Shown here piece after piece: positions 15,518-22,543 of a stretch of 39,841 bases of DNA. The position numbers and the translations under genes are program-made. The notes beneath the pieces are model-generated. The model saw only the letters and a list, made by a program, of their open reading frames with translations, ran no database searches and was not told the DNA's origin. Every line of letters starts with the position of its first letter. The stretch's first letter is position 1. The stretch comes from a virus: the IMG/VR virus record IMGVR_UViG_3300026075_000020, positions 1 to 39,841 of that record; one strand, written 5' to 3'.

Positions 15518-17337
15518 TGGCGCTCACACTGACCATCGCCGGCACGCCCAAGAACATCCAGCTTGGGACGTTGCAAATCTCGCTCGTGGCCAATGGCCGC
15601 GGGCGGGCGCGGTTTGCGGTCAAGTCCTTGGATGCCACCTATCGGCCGGCGCTTGATGCGGACGTCCTGATCGATGACGGCGTGACCCGCAACTTCGGCG
15701 GGCTGGTGGACATTCCGACCGAGAAATCTGCGACCGACGACGGGTCAGGCGTCGGCATCATCACCGACATCACCGCAGTCGATTACAACGCGTACGCCGA
15801 TCGCCGGCTGGTGAGCATTGCCATTCAACCGGGCACGCTCAAGGACGCGCTGTTGGCGCTCGAGCCTTACGTCACGCCGTACGGGATCGTGCTCGATGCG
15901 TTCCAAGTGAACGGCCCGAGTCTCCCGCTGCTGGGGTTCACGCTCAAGACGTTTGCCCAGGTGCTCAGCGAGTTGGCGACCCTCACGGCAGACTTCGGGG
16001 AGCCGTACGTCTGGGAGATTGACGCGTTCAAGATCCTCCGGATGTATCAGCCCAGCACGGTGCCGGCGCCGTTCGATGTCGTCGGGACGAGTCTCCCGAT
16101 TCCAGAAGTGGTGGGCGACATCATCGTGGAGAGCAAGCGCGGCTCCACGTACGCCAATCGGTTCGTGGTCTACATGCCTCCGGTGTCGGAGACGAACCGG
16201 GTGGAGACGTTCGACGGGGATGGCGTGACGGATACGTTTACGCTCCAGTACACACCGACCCTGTTTACCCAAGGCTATGTCACGTCTGACCTTGTGAACG
16301 AAACCCTCGGGGTGACGGGTGACGGGGCACAGTGGGAGTACGACGCCGGCACGAACACGATCACTCGCACGGTTGGCCCTCCGGCCAGCGGCACGGCCAA
16401 CATCTCCGTGATGTTCAACGGCGCCTTCTCTGCGCTCGCGGCGGCAGAAGATACCGGCGAGATTGCCGCGGTTGGGCTCTGGGAGAAGTTTCTCATCCTC
16501 GACCAGATCGACGCCGGCACATCGGCCCAGGACATCGCAGACGCGAACCTAGCGCGGTCGGTGTTTATCAGCAAGACGGTGAAATACCGGACGACGCAGG
16601 ATGCCGTGCTACCAGGCATGAGCCAGTTGATCAACGTGCCGCGCCGGAACGTGAACGCCACAGGGGTCATCAGTGAAGTGGTGATCCGGGACATCGGGAA
16701 GGGTCTCCTCGTTCGAGACGTGACGGTCGTGATCGATGGGTCACAGACGAATCTGAACCGCGGGTTCCGTGACGTGTACAAGCGGTGGAATGCCATCGGG
16801 ACTGGGGGCGTGGCGTCGTCTACCGTGGTCGGATCAGGGACTGTTCCAGGCACCGGCAGCGGGACGAGCGGACACAAACACGTCTTCAAGACAGCGAACG
16901 AGACGGTCACGTCTGCGACCACCGGGACCACGCTGCACGACGACATTCACCTGTTCTTCCCGGTGCCAGCGAATGCGCGCATCTGGTTTGAGATGCGGAT
17001 TTTTCACGGGGCACCGAACAGTAACGCCGACTTCAAGTTGAAGTGGACCGTTCCGTCAGGGACCACGATGCTCTGGGGCGGCAACTCCGGTGTCGGGGCC
17101 AACTTCCAACCCAGCAACCAGGCGACCATCCCCAACCACCTTGTCACGGAATCCGACACGGTGGTGCTCGGGAGCACGACGTTTCTCACGGAGCCCTTCG
17201 GGGCGATCTTTGTGGGACTGATCAAGACCTCGAGCACGGCCGGCACGATGCAGTTGCAGTGGGCGCAGAACACGAGCGATGCGGGGAACAGCACGTTCTA
17301 CGTAGACAGCCACATCCAGTACGAAGTGATTGGGTAG
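15517..17337 (+). CDS. Tail hub / baseplate-like protein with C-terminal beta domain
   Basis: A 606-residue protein; its GTG start overlaps the tape-measure stop. The first 400 residues match tail-hub proteins: LTLTIAGTPKNIQLGTLQIS, 'ADVLIDDGVTRNFGGLVD', 'ALEPYVTPYGIVLD' and a later 'ARSVFISKTVKYRTTQDAVLPGMSQLI', as in proteins that form the central ring at the tail tip. After a Gly/Ser-rich linker with GHKHVF (about residue 455), a separate beta domain of about 140 residues (IHLFFPVPANARIWFEMRIFHG...) follows. It is likely a tip decoration or receptor-binding module. Distal tail and hub functions may be merged here, as no other such gene is seen before the lysis genes. Confidence 0.78.
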   Translation: MALTLTIAGTPKNIQLGTLQISLVANGRGRARFAVKSLDATYRPALDADVLIDDGVTRNFGGLVDIPTEKSATDDGSGVGIITDITAVDYNAYADRRLVSIAIQPGTLKDALLALEPYVTPYGIVLDAFQVNGPSLPLLGFTLKTFAQVLSELATLTADFGEPYVWEIDAFKILRMYQPSTVPAPFDVVGTSLPIPEVVGDIIVESKRGSTYANRFVVYMPPVSETNRVETFDGDGVTDTFTLQYTPTLFTQGYVTSDLVNETLGVTGDGAQWEYDAGTNTITRTVGPPASGTANISVMFNGAFSALAAAEDTGEIAAVGLWEKFLILDQIDAGTSAQDIADANLARSVFISKTVKYRTTQDAVLPGMSQLINVPRRNVNATGVISEVVIRDIGKGLLVRDVTVVIDGSQTNLNRGFRDVYKRWNAIGTGGVASSTVVGSGTVPGTGSGTSGHKHVFKTANETVTSATTGTTLHDDIHLFFPVPANARIWFEMRIFHGAPNSNADFKLKWTVPSGTTMLWGGNSGVGANFQPSNQATIPNHLVTESDTVVLGSTTFLTEPFGAIFVGLIKTSSTAGTMQLQWAQNTSDAGNSTFYVDSHIQYEVIG

Positions 17338-17372
17338 TTGGCGAGCGGCATGCAGATAGAGGAGACCGTGCG

Positions 17373-17663
17373 ATGAGTGAGCAGCAGGAGAAAGGCGGGG
17401 ACGTGGAAGCACGCAAAGTCAGTCAGCAATCGTTCACCGCGGCGCTGGTCGTCGTCGGTCTCGGGTTCGGCTGGTGTCAGTGGGGCATCACGTCACAGAA
17501 CACCCGGATCGCTGTGGCAGAAGCCAAGGCGGAAGCCGCTGCGACAGCCGCCACGACCTACAACCTGTCGCTGAGTATTCAGGTGGCAGAAGTGAAGTCC
17601 GACGTGAAGTGGATTCGGGACAAGATCGAAGGCCTGAGTGAAGGGCCGAAGCCGCGGCGATGA
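17373..17663 (+). CDS. Small membrane protein with coiled coil, before the lysozyme
   Basis: A 96-residue protein with one membrane segment (FTAALVVVGLGFGWCQWG, about residues 21-38) followed by an Ala/Glu-rich helix (AVAEAKAEAAATAATT) and a charged helical end. The ATG at 17373 has a good ribosome-binding site (AGAGGAGA at 17357-17364). The gene overlaps the lysozyme by four bases. A single-pass N-in protein with a long outside helix in a lysis cassette fits an inner-membrane spanin or a holin-type protein. The sequence does not decide between them. Confidence 0.7.
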   Translation: MSEQQEKGGDVEARKVSQQSFTAALVVVGLGFGWCQWGITSQNTRIAVAEAKAEAAATAATTYNLSLSIQVAEVKSDVKWIRDKIEGLSEGPKPRR

Positions 17664-18097
17664 CCCGAGACGACGTACTCGACCAGCTTATACGCCACGA
17701 AGGCACCGGCCCGATCCGGAACGGGCGGTTGATGCCCTACAAGGACAGCAAGGGCATTCTCTCGATCGGCTACGGGCGGAACCTGCAAGCCAATGGTGTG
17801 CGGCCGAGCGAAGCGCGGCTGATGCTGGTAAACGACTACGGCGAGGCGGTGACGCTCGCTGACGGCGCGTTTCCGTGGTACTCCAGCCTCGACCCGGTAC
17901 GGCAAGCGGTCGTCTCGGAGCTGGTGTTCAACATGGGCCTGACGACAGTGCTGGAATTCGTGAACACGCTGGAGGCGATTTCACGGCATGAGTTCCAGCG
18001 GGCGGCGATGGGGCTGCGGCGCTCCAAGTGGTATCAGGACGTGAAAGAGATTCGCGGGGAACGGCTGGCGACCCTACTTGAGAGTGGTCAATGGTAG
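17660..18097 (+). CDS. Endolysin, GH24 (T4-type) lysozyme
   Basis: A 145-residue muramidase. The active-site block aligns with T4 lysozyme: Glu14 in IRHEGTG, Asp29 in PYKDSKG, and Ser35 in GILSIGYGR where T4 has Thr26. 'FNMGL', 'EAISRHEFQRAAMGLRRSKWY' and a C-terminal 'RGERLATLL' are also typical. It has no signal peptide or anchor, so it needs a holin for release. The ATG overlaps the membrane protein stop (ATGA). Its last 24 bases overlap a gene on the opposite strand. Confidence 0.93.
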   Translation: MTRDDVLDQLIRHEGTGPIRNGRLMPYKDSKGILSIGYGRNLQANGVRPSEARLMLVNDYGEAVTLADGAFPWYSSLDPVRQAVVSELVFNMGLTTVLEFVNTLEAISRHEFQRAAMGLRRSKWYQDVKEIRGERLATLLESGQW

Positions 18098-18271
18098 GGC
18101 TTCGCGGAGCGCCACGAGGATCTCTTCGATCGCGTTCGCAAGGATGCGCTCGTCTGAGCGGTCTTTGCAGGATTCCGGCGGCGTCCAGTAGATGCCATGG
18201 TTGCCACCGTTCCGCGACACGTACTGCACTTGTTCGATCAGGTCCGCGATGCGCTCAGGTGTTAGTGGCAT
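18074..18271 (-). CDS. Small antisense protein, unknown
   Basis: A 65-residue frame on the minus strand, the only one in the late region with protein-like composition: PLTPERIADLIEQVQYVSR followed, after a Gly/Trp turn, by a second amphipathic helix (ILANAIEEILVALREALP). The ATG at 18271 is preceded on its strand by AGGAGT, ten bases upstream. It overlaps the lysozyme 3' end by 24 bases and the lipoprotein start by 13 bases. It resembles small independently expressed genes (morons) or regulators. The family is not recognised. Confidence 0.5.
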   Translation of the reverse strand: MPLTPERIADLIEQVQYVSRNGGNHGIYWTPPESCKDRSDERILANAIEEILVALREALPLTTLK

Positions 18272-18528
18272 GCCTGATTCTACTCCTGTCAGGCTGCGCG
18301 ATGCATGAGCGCCCGATTGTGTTCTGGCACCGGATGGCCCCGGAGGGCTTCGTGCCGCCGGCAAAGTTCGCGGACTGCACCGTGAACGCGGTCACGTACG
18401 TGCTCGAGAACGGGAAGCGGTCAGGGCAGGAAGCGATCCGGCTGGACTGTCTGCAAGAGGAAGAAACCGTGCTACTCGACATCAAGACGAAGCGCGTCAT
18501 CTGGCGCGAGTACTGGGGGCGGTCGTGA
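18259..18528 (+). CDS. Putative lipoprotein (possible outer-membrane spanin)
   Basis: About 89 residues. A hydrophobic start (LVACLILLLSGCA) ends in the lipobox L-S-G-C, so the cysteine at about residue 13 could be lipidated. The rest is a compact charged domain (HRMAPEGFVPPAKFADC, ending VIWREYWGRS). The only nearby in-frame starts are GTG at 18259 and 18265; no good ribosome-binding site is seen, and an ATG at 18301 would give a form without the lipobox. Position after the lysozyme suggests a spanin-like role, but the Pro-rich linker of classic o-spanins is absent. Confidence 0.55.
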   Translation: MLVACLILLLSGCAMHERPIVFWHRMAPEGFVPPAKFADCTVNAVTYVLENGKRSGQEAIRLDCLQEEETVLLDIKTKRVIWREYWGRS

Positions 18529-20000
18529 GTACGACATGGCCTGACGTCGTGGCGCATCCGGCCGGCGGGTTCCTGACCGCGATCGGAGACGTCGGCACCG
18601 GCAAGATCGAGGTGTTCCACGATGGCGTCTTCGTCGGGACGCTCACGGCCCCTACGGACTGGCTGCGGTTCCTACGGCTGCGTGTCTCCCCGTCTGGCGC
18701 GTTCGCGGTCATCGGGCAAGGCGGCGAGGGGCTGGCGTGGTTGCTCCGCAGCGATGCGACGGTCACGTCTCTCGGCCAGACGTATGGCATGAATCCTGTC
18801 GCGTTGAACTTCGACGGGGAGACGCTCCACACCTACCGCTGCGGCCCCGGCGATTTCGTCCCGCTCTACCTCGATGACGTCCAGATAGGCCTGATGCATG
18901 CGGTGGAAGGGATCCGCGAAGTCCTCGCGGACGGCACCATCCAGCACGGGCAGGCCACGGCTGCGGCGGTCATTCAGGGCCACAACTTCGGCCAGTTCAC
19001 GCGCAAAGACGGCTGGGTGGTCGGACAGTCCGGGAACTCGATTGCGTGTCTCCACGAGGCGTCAGGGACGTTCTTCACGGCGCGTCGTGGCCCGATGGCC
19101 GAAGGCATTCACTTCGCGGTCCAGGGGGCACGCATTGCCGTCTGTGCGCTGACGGAAGCGGGGGCGTGGGTGGACGTGTTCCAGGCGCCGTATCCAGTTG
19201 ACCCGATTGATCCCAAGCCCATCTGCGCCACCGTCTACACCGTTGGCGACACCGGGCCGTGTCCCATCTGCGGCCACGACAAGTCTGTCCACGCGTTGAA
19301 ACCGAAACCCGAGGAGCCCATGCCGACTGTCCCGAACTACGTGGAATACGTGAAGGTGCGCGCCGCACAGTTTCCAGACTACACCAACGATGACCTGACC
19401 GACGAGCAGCGCGTCGATGCGGCGGCGAAGCTCACGGCCATCGTGGCGCACGATATTCACTTCGGGAAGAACGGGGCGCCGAGAGACCCGCGAGTGGGGT
19501 TGTTCCGCAAGGGCAACAAGTACGGGTTCGATGAGAACCGGCTGGACTTCTACTTCCCCGACGAGGACGTGACAGTCCTAGCCAAGATCGTCATTCAGAC
19601 CGGCGCCGCACACGCCAGCATAGGCTGGACTGAGACGGAAAAGGTTTGGCCTGATGGCCGTGGCGACTTCATCGTCCCGCCTCCGGTGCCTGGGGTTCAC
19701 ACGCCCACGGACCCGACAGATCCTCCGGCCGGCGACCACGAAGCCCGGCTCGCGGCGCTTGAGGCCAGCGATAAGAGCCAGTGGAACACGCTCCAGAACC
19801 TGACGGCCGATTACCTCGCGTTCAAGGGCGACGTGCTGAACCGGCTGAGCGTGCTCGAGACGGCGCCGCCGGGAAGCGAACTGACGCCGGCGCAGAAACT
19901 GACGCTGGCCCGTTCCGCGCAACTGCTCGACGCGATCGGGAAAGGCCTCTCGACCAACAGCGTCTGGGGTCACGCGCATGTGACGAAGTGGGTGCCGTAA
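18525..20000 (+). CDS. Large tail-associated protein, beta-propeller-like N-terminus
   Basis: A 491-residue protein; its GTG overlaps the previous stop. Residues 1-225 have repeated beta motifs (VVAHPAGGFLTAIGDVGTG, RLRVSPSGAFAVIGQGGEG, TAAAVIQGHNFGQFTRKDGWV), as in WD/Kelch-like propellers. Residues about 240-260 hold CPICGHDKSVH, a possible half zinc site. Residues 265-395 (EYVKVRAAQFPDYTND...AKLTAIVAHDIHFGKNG) form another domain, then a Pro/Thr linker and a helical, coiled-coil-like end. Probably a virion protein at the tail tip or side fibre. No enzyme motif seen. Confidence 0.6.
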   Translation: MSTTWPDVVAHPAGGFLTAIGDVGTGKIEVFHDGVFVGTLTAPTDWLRFLRLRVSPSGAFAVIGQGGEGLAWLLRSDATVTSLGQTYGMNPVALNFDGETLHTYRCGPGDFVPLYLDDVQIGLMHAVEGIREVLADGTIQHGQATAAAVIQGHNFGQFTRKDGWVVGQSGNSIACLHEASGTFFTARRGPMAEGIHFAVQGARIAVCALTEAGAWVDVFQAPYPVDPIDPKPICATVYTVGDTGPCPICGHDKSVHALKPKPEEPMPTVPNYVEYVKVRAAQFPDYTNDDLTDEQRVDAAAKLTAIVAHDIHFGKNGAPRDPRVGLFRKGNKYGFDENRLDFYFPDEDVTVLAKIVIQTGAAHASIGWTETEKVWPDGRGDFIVPPPVPGVHTPTDPTDPPAGDHEARLAALEASDKSQWNTLQNLTADYLAFKGDVLNRLSVLETAPPGSELTPAQKLTLARSAQLLDAIGKGLSTNSVWGHAHVTKWVP

Positions 20001-20212
20001 TGGAATGGCTCGGTTGGTTACTCTCGACGGCGGCGATGCGCGGAGCGATCTCCGGCGTGGTCACGGCGGCGATTGTCGACGTGGGGGCGTTTCGCGGCTG
20101 GAAGTCGTGGGATGACGCGCTGACCTATCAGTGGGGCATTGCCACGTTCCGGTGGTTCCAGGGTGCCGTCATCGGGGCGCTGACCGGGCTGGGGCTCGGT
20201 TCTTTCGACTGA
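20000..20212 (+). CDS. Small two-helix membrane protein (holin candidate)
   Basis: A 70-residue protein with two hydrophobic stretches (about residues 6-30, AMRGAISGVVTAAIVDVGAF, and 49-70, FQGAVIGALTGLGLGSF) joined by a polar loop rich in Trp. The ATG overlaps the previous stop by one base (TAATG). Size and topology suit a class II holin, and a holin is needed for the signal-less lysozyme. However, several other membrane proteins here compete for that role. Confidence 0.6.
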   Translation: MEWLGWLLSTAAMRGAISGVVTAAIVDVGAFRGWKSWDDALTYQWGIATFRWFQGAVIGALTGLGLGSFD

Positions 20213-20216
20213 GGGT

Positions 20217-20732
20217 ATGCCCACGCGAGTCCCCACGTCCCCGACGCCGATCCACTCTGGCTGGTCGCTGGAGACGGCGATCGACTATCTGCTGGGCATT
20301 CTGCACGAGAAGCAGGCGACGTTCCAGGAGAAGCACAACCACGTCGTGTCAGTGATTGACGGCAACGACCGGCGGTATGAGCAGCGGTTTGTGGCGACGG
20401 CACTGGCAACCGATGCGGCGTTGCAGGCGGCGAAGGAAGCCGTGCTGAAAGCGGAATCGGCCAGTGAGAAACGCTTCGAGAGCGTGAACGAGTTCCGGAA
20501 CACGCTGGCCGACCAGCAGCGCAACCTGATGCCGCGGGCGGAAGTCGATGCGATCGTCAAGGGCTTGACCGACAAGATCGCCGCGAACGGCGAGAAGATT
20601 AGCGACTTGCAATCACGGCTGAACGCGTTGCAGTCGGAGCGGGTGGGCCTCAAGGGTGGCTGGGCGATAGCGGTGGCGGTGGCGGGATTTGTGGCAGTGA
20701 TTGCCGCGCTCGTAGTTCGGTTCGCGCCGTAG
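20217..20732 (+). CDS. Coiled-coil protein with C-terminal membrane anchor
   Basis: A 171-residue protein. Residues 20-140 are a long charged helix (HEKQATFQEKHNHVV... to SRLNALQSERV) likely to form a coiled coil. Residues 146-168 (GWAIAVAVAGFVAVIAALVV) are a single membrane segment close to the C-terminus. The short purine run just before the ATG is too close to act as a normal ribosome-binding site, so coupling to the previous gene is likely. The layout resembles spanin-like or membrane-tethered lysis proteins found near phage holins. Function not proved. Confidence 0.65.
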   Translation: MPTRVPTSPTPIHSGWSLETAIDYLLGILHEKQATFQEKHNHVVSVIDGNDRRYEQRFVATALATDAALQAAKEAVLKAESASEKRFESVNEFRNTLADQQRNLMPRAEVDAIVKGLTDKIAANGEKISDLQSRLNALQSERVGLKGGWAIAVAVAGFVAVIAALVVRFAP

Positions 20733-20741
20733 GAGAGACAC

Positions 20742-20933
20742 ATGCTCGGACTTCTACTCTATGTCGTGCTCGTGGTGCTCATCGGCTGGCTCGCGGTCTG
20801 GGTGCTCGGGCAGTTGGCTCCAGGCCATCCCGGCATCATCGACAACATCATCTGGGTCGTCGTGGTGCTGGTGGTTGTGCTCGTCCTGGCGCGGGCGTTC
20901 GGGATCGGTGACGTGGCTGTGCCGAGGCTATAA
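20742..20933 (+). CDS. Small two-helix membrane protein
   Basis: A 63-residue protein that is almost all membrane helix: residues 1-24 (LLLYVVLVVLIGWLAVWVLG) and 36-55 (NIIWVVVVLVVVLVLARAFG), joined by a loop with PGHPG. It has a good ribosome-binding site (AGGAG at 20731-20735). It resembles small Thivi_2564-type membrane proteins common in bacteria and prophages. Holin or antiholin function is possible. It is the last gene of the late run before a hairpin. Confidence 0.7.
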   Translation: MLGLLLYVVLVVLIGWLAVWVLGQLAPGHPGIIDNIIWVVVVLVVVLVLARAFGIGDVAVPRL

Positions 20934-20938
20934 GGAAG

Positions 20939-20966
20939 GGTCCCGACTACTTTGCCGCTCGGGACC
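20939..20966 (+). terminator. Perfect hairpin after the late membrane genes
   Basis: GGTCCCGA (20939-20946) pairs with TCGGGACC (20959-20966), eight base pairs, loop 12 bases, six bases after the stop at 20933. No U-run follows, so it is not a classic intrinsic terminator. It could be a Rho-assisted stop, an RNA-stability element or a processing site. Confidence 0.35.
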
Positions 20967-21095
20967 ACACTGGCCATGTCCTTGCCGTTCGCATCTCCGC
21001 TCGCGTGGCTGGCCGTGTCACAGCCCTTTGGACTCGCGCCCGGTGCGTAACGCCATGATCAGTGGCGTCCGGCAAGGTAAGAGAATCATACACCC
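20967..21095. other. Gene-free gap with second small hairpin
   Basis: This stretch holds ACGCCA (21050-21055) / TGGCGT (21063-21068), a six-base-pair stem with a seven-base loop. A 24-codon frame at 20976-21050 lacks a ribosome-binding site and is not called. The next gene starts at 21096 after a weak purine stretch. Confidence 0.35.
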
Positions 21096-21350
21096 ATGAG
21101 CGACGAACCGTCTGACCCATTCAACCGTCCTCCGATTACTGGCCCGATTCGTCAGGCGATTGCGGACGCTTTCGCGGTGGTCCCGGAAGGGAAGCACAGC
21201 GCCATCTTAGCCATTGCGGATCTCGGGACAGGAGAAGCGCGGCTCCACGTCGCCTGGAAGGTAAACGAGACGTGGCGTGTCGGAGCCCAGGTGGGGATCT
21301 CCAAAGAGTTGAAGCCGGACGGGTACGTGGCTGTTGAGGCGAGCTGGTGA
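21096..21350 (+). CDS. Hypothetical protein
   Basis: An 84-residue protein. The first half is helical (GPIRQAIADAFAVVPEG); the second is beta-rich (SAILAIADLGTGEARLHVAWKVNETWRVGAQVGI). It resembles small proteins sometimes coded next to phage holins and peptidoglycan genes, but I do not recognise a named family. It ends in a GTGA overlap with the following zinc-ribbon gene, so the two are coupled. Confidence 0.65.
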   Translation: MSDEPSDPFNRPPITGPIRQAIADAFAVVPEGKHSAILAIADLGTGEARLHVAWKVNETWRVGAQVGISKELKPDGYVAVEASW

Positions 21351-21529
21351 GCTACTGGAAGGACATGCGCGACGACGCCACGAAGCAGCGCGAAGCCGAA
21401 CGGCTCGCGGTCGTGGGGATGCCGCGGCAGTGTCCGCTGTGTACGGCGTTGCCGAGCCAGTTGGAACGCGTCGGACGCGATACCGGCTGGTGGTTCTGTA
21501 ACGGCTGCGGCAAGACTTTTCGAGAATGA
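21347..21529 (+). CDS. Small zinc-ribbon protein
   Basis: A 60-residue protein starting at a GTG that overlaps the previous stop. Residues 28-56 hold CPLC...CNGC, two cysteine pairs separated by about 20 residues, a typical zinc ribbon. The N-terminal part is a short charged helix. It is the last plus-strand gene of the late region before the attachment-site area. Function unknown; nucleic-acid binding is the usual role of such folds. Confidence 0.65.
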   Translation: MSYWKDMRDDATKQREAERLAVVGMPRQCPLCTALPSQLERVGRDTGWWFCNGCGKTFRE

Positions 21530-21599
21530 CCGGTCACGGGCTGATTGGCTGGGAAACGTCAACGGATCGGACCCTGACGATGCTTTCAACCGTGACCGG

Positions 21600-21680
21600 T
21601 CAGCGATTCTTCAGCAAGGCCCAGACGAACAGCCCCATCAAGAACAGCAGCACCACCGACAGCAGCAGGCGACTGATCAT
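21600..21680 (-). CDS. Tiny membrane peptide, coupled to the 21677-21829 gene
   Basis: A 26-residue peptide on the minus strand, ISRLLLSVVLLFLMGLFVW plus a basic end (LLKNR): one membrane helix. Its ATG overlaps the stop of the upstream minus-strand frame by four bases (ATGA), the same coupling used throughout this genome. It lies in what would otherwise be an empty region between the late genes and the attachment site. Function unknown. Confidence 0.45.
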   Translation of the reverse strand: MISRLLLSVVLLFLMGLFVWALLKNR

Positions 21681-21829
21681 CGGTACCCATCCGTCTCGAC
21701 CTTCAACCGCTCGCGGGCCTGACGCCGGCGGTATGCCGGGACCAGCCGCAAGAGATCCTCCAGCTTCGAGTCCGACGAGAAGCAGAGCCGCCACAAGAGC
21801 TCGCGGAAGAGTCCGTGAGCGGCTGGCAC
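21677..21829 (-). CDS. Small basic helical protein, unknown
   Basis: About 50 residues on the minus strand from GTG 21829: GLFRELLWRLCFSSDSKLED, then LLRLVPAYRRRQARERLKV. The composition is that of a helical basic protein, unlike the plus-strand frame opposite. Its stop overlaps the start of the 26-residue membrane peptide (ATGA). No clear ribosome-binding site is visible, so the start is uncertain. The pair lies next to the attachment site and would sit at a prophage end. Confidence 0.4.
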   Translation of the reverse strand: MPAAHGLFRELLWRLCFSSDSKLEDLLRLVPAYRRRQARERLKVETDGYR

Positions 21830-21873
21830 TGCCAGCTTTCGGTGGCCCGAAGTGGCACGTTCGGGTATTTTCT

Positions 21874-21935
21874 GGCCTATTCCTGCACAGGCGAGAAGCG
21901 GCCTGGGAAGGGGACAGAAGTACTCGAAATAGGCC
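21874..21935. repeat. Inverted repeat beside the attachment site
   Basis: GGCCTATT (21874-21881) and AATAGGCC (21928-21935) are perfect eight-base inverted copies 46 bases apart, ending six bases before the tRNA-like segment. Integrase arm sites or excisionase sites often lie in this position. That role is inferred only from location. Confidence 0.4.
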
Positions 21936-21940
21936 GATTT

Positions 21941-21993
21941 GGTGGGTTGCGGGGGCGGGATTTGAACCCGCGACCTTTGGGTTATGAGTCCAA
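21941..21993 (-). other. Candidate attP: 3' half of a tRNA gene (CAU anticodon)
   Basis: On the minus strand this segment reads as the anticodon arm, variable loop, T arm and 3' acceptor strand of a tRNA. The anticodon loop CTCATAA (plus 21982-21988) contains CAT. The T arm GCGGG / CCCGC (21955-21959 and 21967-21971) closes a TTCAAAT loop. The acceptor strand CCCCGCA is at 21948-21954. The 5' half (D arm and 5' acceptor) is missing upstream, and no CCA follows. This is the form expected of an attachment core that restores a host tRNA after integration. The integrase gene lies 0.5 kb away. Confidence 0.7.
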
Positions 21994-22035
21994 CGCGTGG
22001 TGTCATTAGGAGTACCCTTAGAAGCTGAAATGCTT

Positions 22036-22041
22036 TATAAT
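22036..22041 (+). promoter_or_regulatory. -10 box of candidate promoter for the HNH gene
   Basis: A perfect TATAAT at 22036-22041 lies ten bases before the ATG at 22052. No convincing -35 box or Shine-Dalgarno sequence is visible. Transcription would start only a few bases before the ATG, giving a nearly leaderless message. Confidence 0.45.
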
Positions 22042-22051
22042 ACAGCACATA

Positions 22052-22543
22052 ATGGAACGAGACCTTAAGATTGACAGCCAAAATTGCCAGCTTCTCCCCC
22101 CACGCTTCTGGTCCAAGGTTCGCAAGACGCGTACCTGTTGGCTGTGGACTGGCGGCACGAGCGACGGGTACGGCATGTTCTGGTGGGAAGGCCGCACAGT
22201 AGCCGCGCACCGGCTGGCCTACCAGCAATTGTCGGGACCGATCCGTAACGACCTGGAGCTCGATCATCGGTGCCGGCGGCGTGCGTGCGTGCGTCCGGAC
22301 CATCTCCGCGTGGTCGATCACTGGACCAACGTCAGTGCTGGTGTGAACTTCACCGCGGTCAACGCGAAGAAGGTCTGCTGTCCAAAGGGTCATCAGTACT
22401 CCACGAAGAAACGCCTGGGAAAGGTCCAGCGGTACTGCCCCAAGTGCGAGTCCGACCGGATGAAGTTACGACGCGCGGCGGCGAGAATTGCGAGATGGGC
22501 GCTGCTTTGGGGGGAGTCCCCAGCCGAGCCGGCCACTAAGTAG
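22052..22543 (+). CDS. HNH endonuclease (HNH_3-type)
   Basis: A 163-residue protein with the plant-AP2/HNH_3 pattern: CWLWTGGTSDGYGMFWWEG, then AAHRLAY (His53), ELDHRCRRRACVRPDHLRVV (His72, Cys74, Cys79, His84) and a C-terminal zinc finger (CPKGH...CPKC). Such genes are typically free-standing homing endonucleases or nicking enzymes. It stands alone between the attachment site and integrase, has its own -10 box, and its 3' end overlaps the integrase end by 78 bases in convergent orientation. It is lower in GC at its start. Probably a mobile gene. Confidence 0.82.
   Translation: MERDLKIDSQNCQLLPPRFWSKVRKTRTCWLWTGGTSDGYGMFWWEGRTVAAHRLAYQQLSGPIRNDLELDHRCRRRACVRPDHLRVVDHWTNVSAGVNFTAVNAKKVCCPKGHQYSTKKRLGKVQRYCPKCESDRMKLRRAAARIARWALLWGESPAEPATK

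Noticed and set aside
20976-21050. A 24-codon frame after the late hairpin.
   Set aside because: No ribosome-binding site, no coupling to neighbours, and no protein-like feature beyond weak hydrophobicity.
21526-22009. Two overlapping plus-strand frames ending in GAGFEPATFGL and RGRDLNPRPLGYES.
   Set aside because: These peptides are the well-known false translations of the complement of tRNA genes. They mark the tRNA-like attachment site, not proteins.
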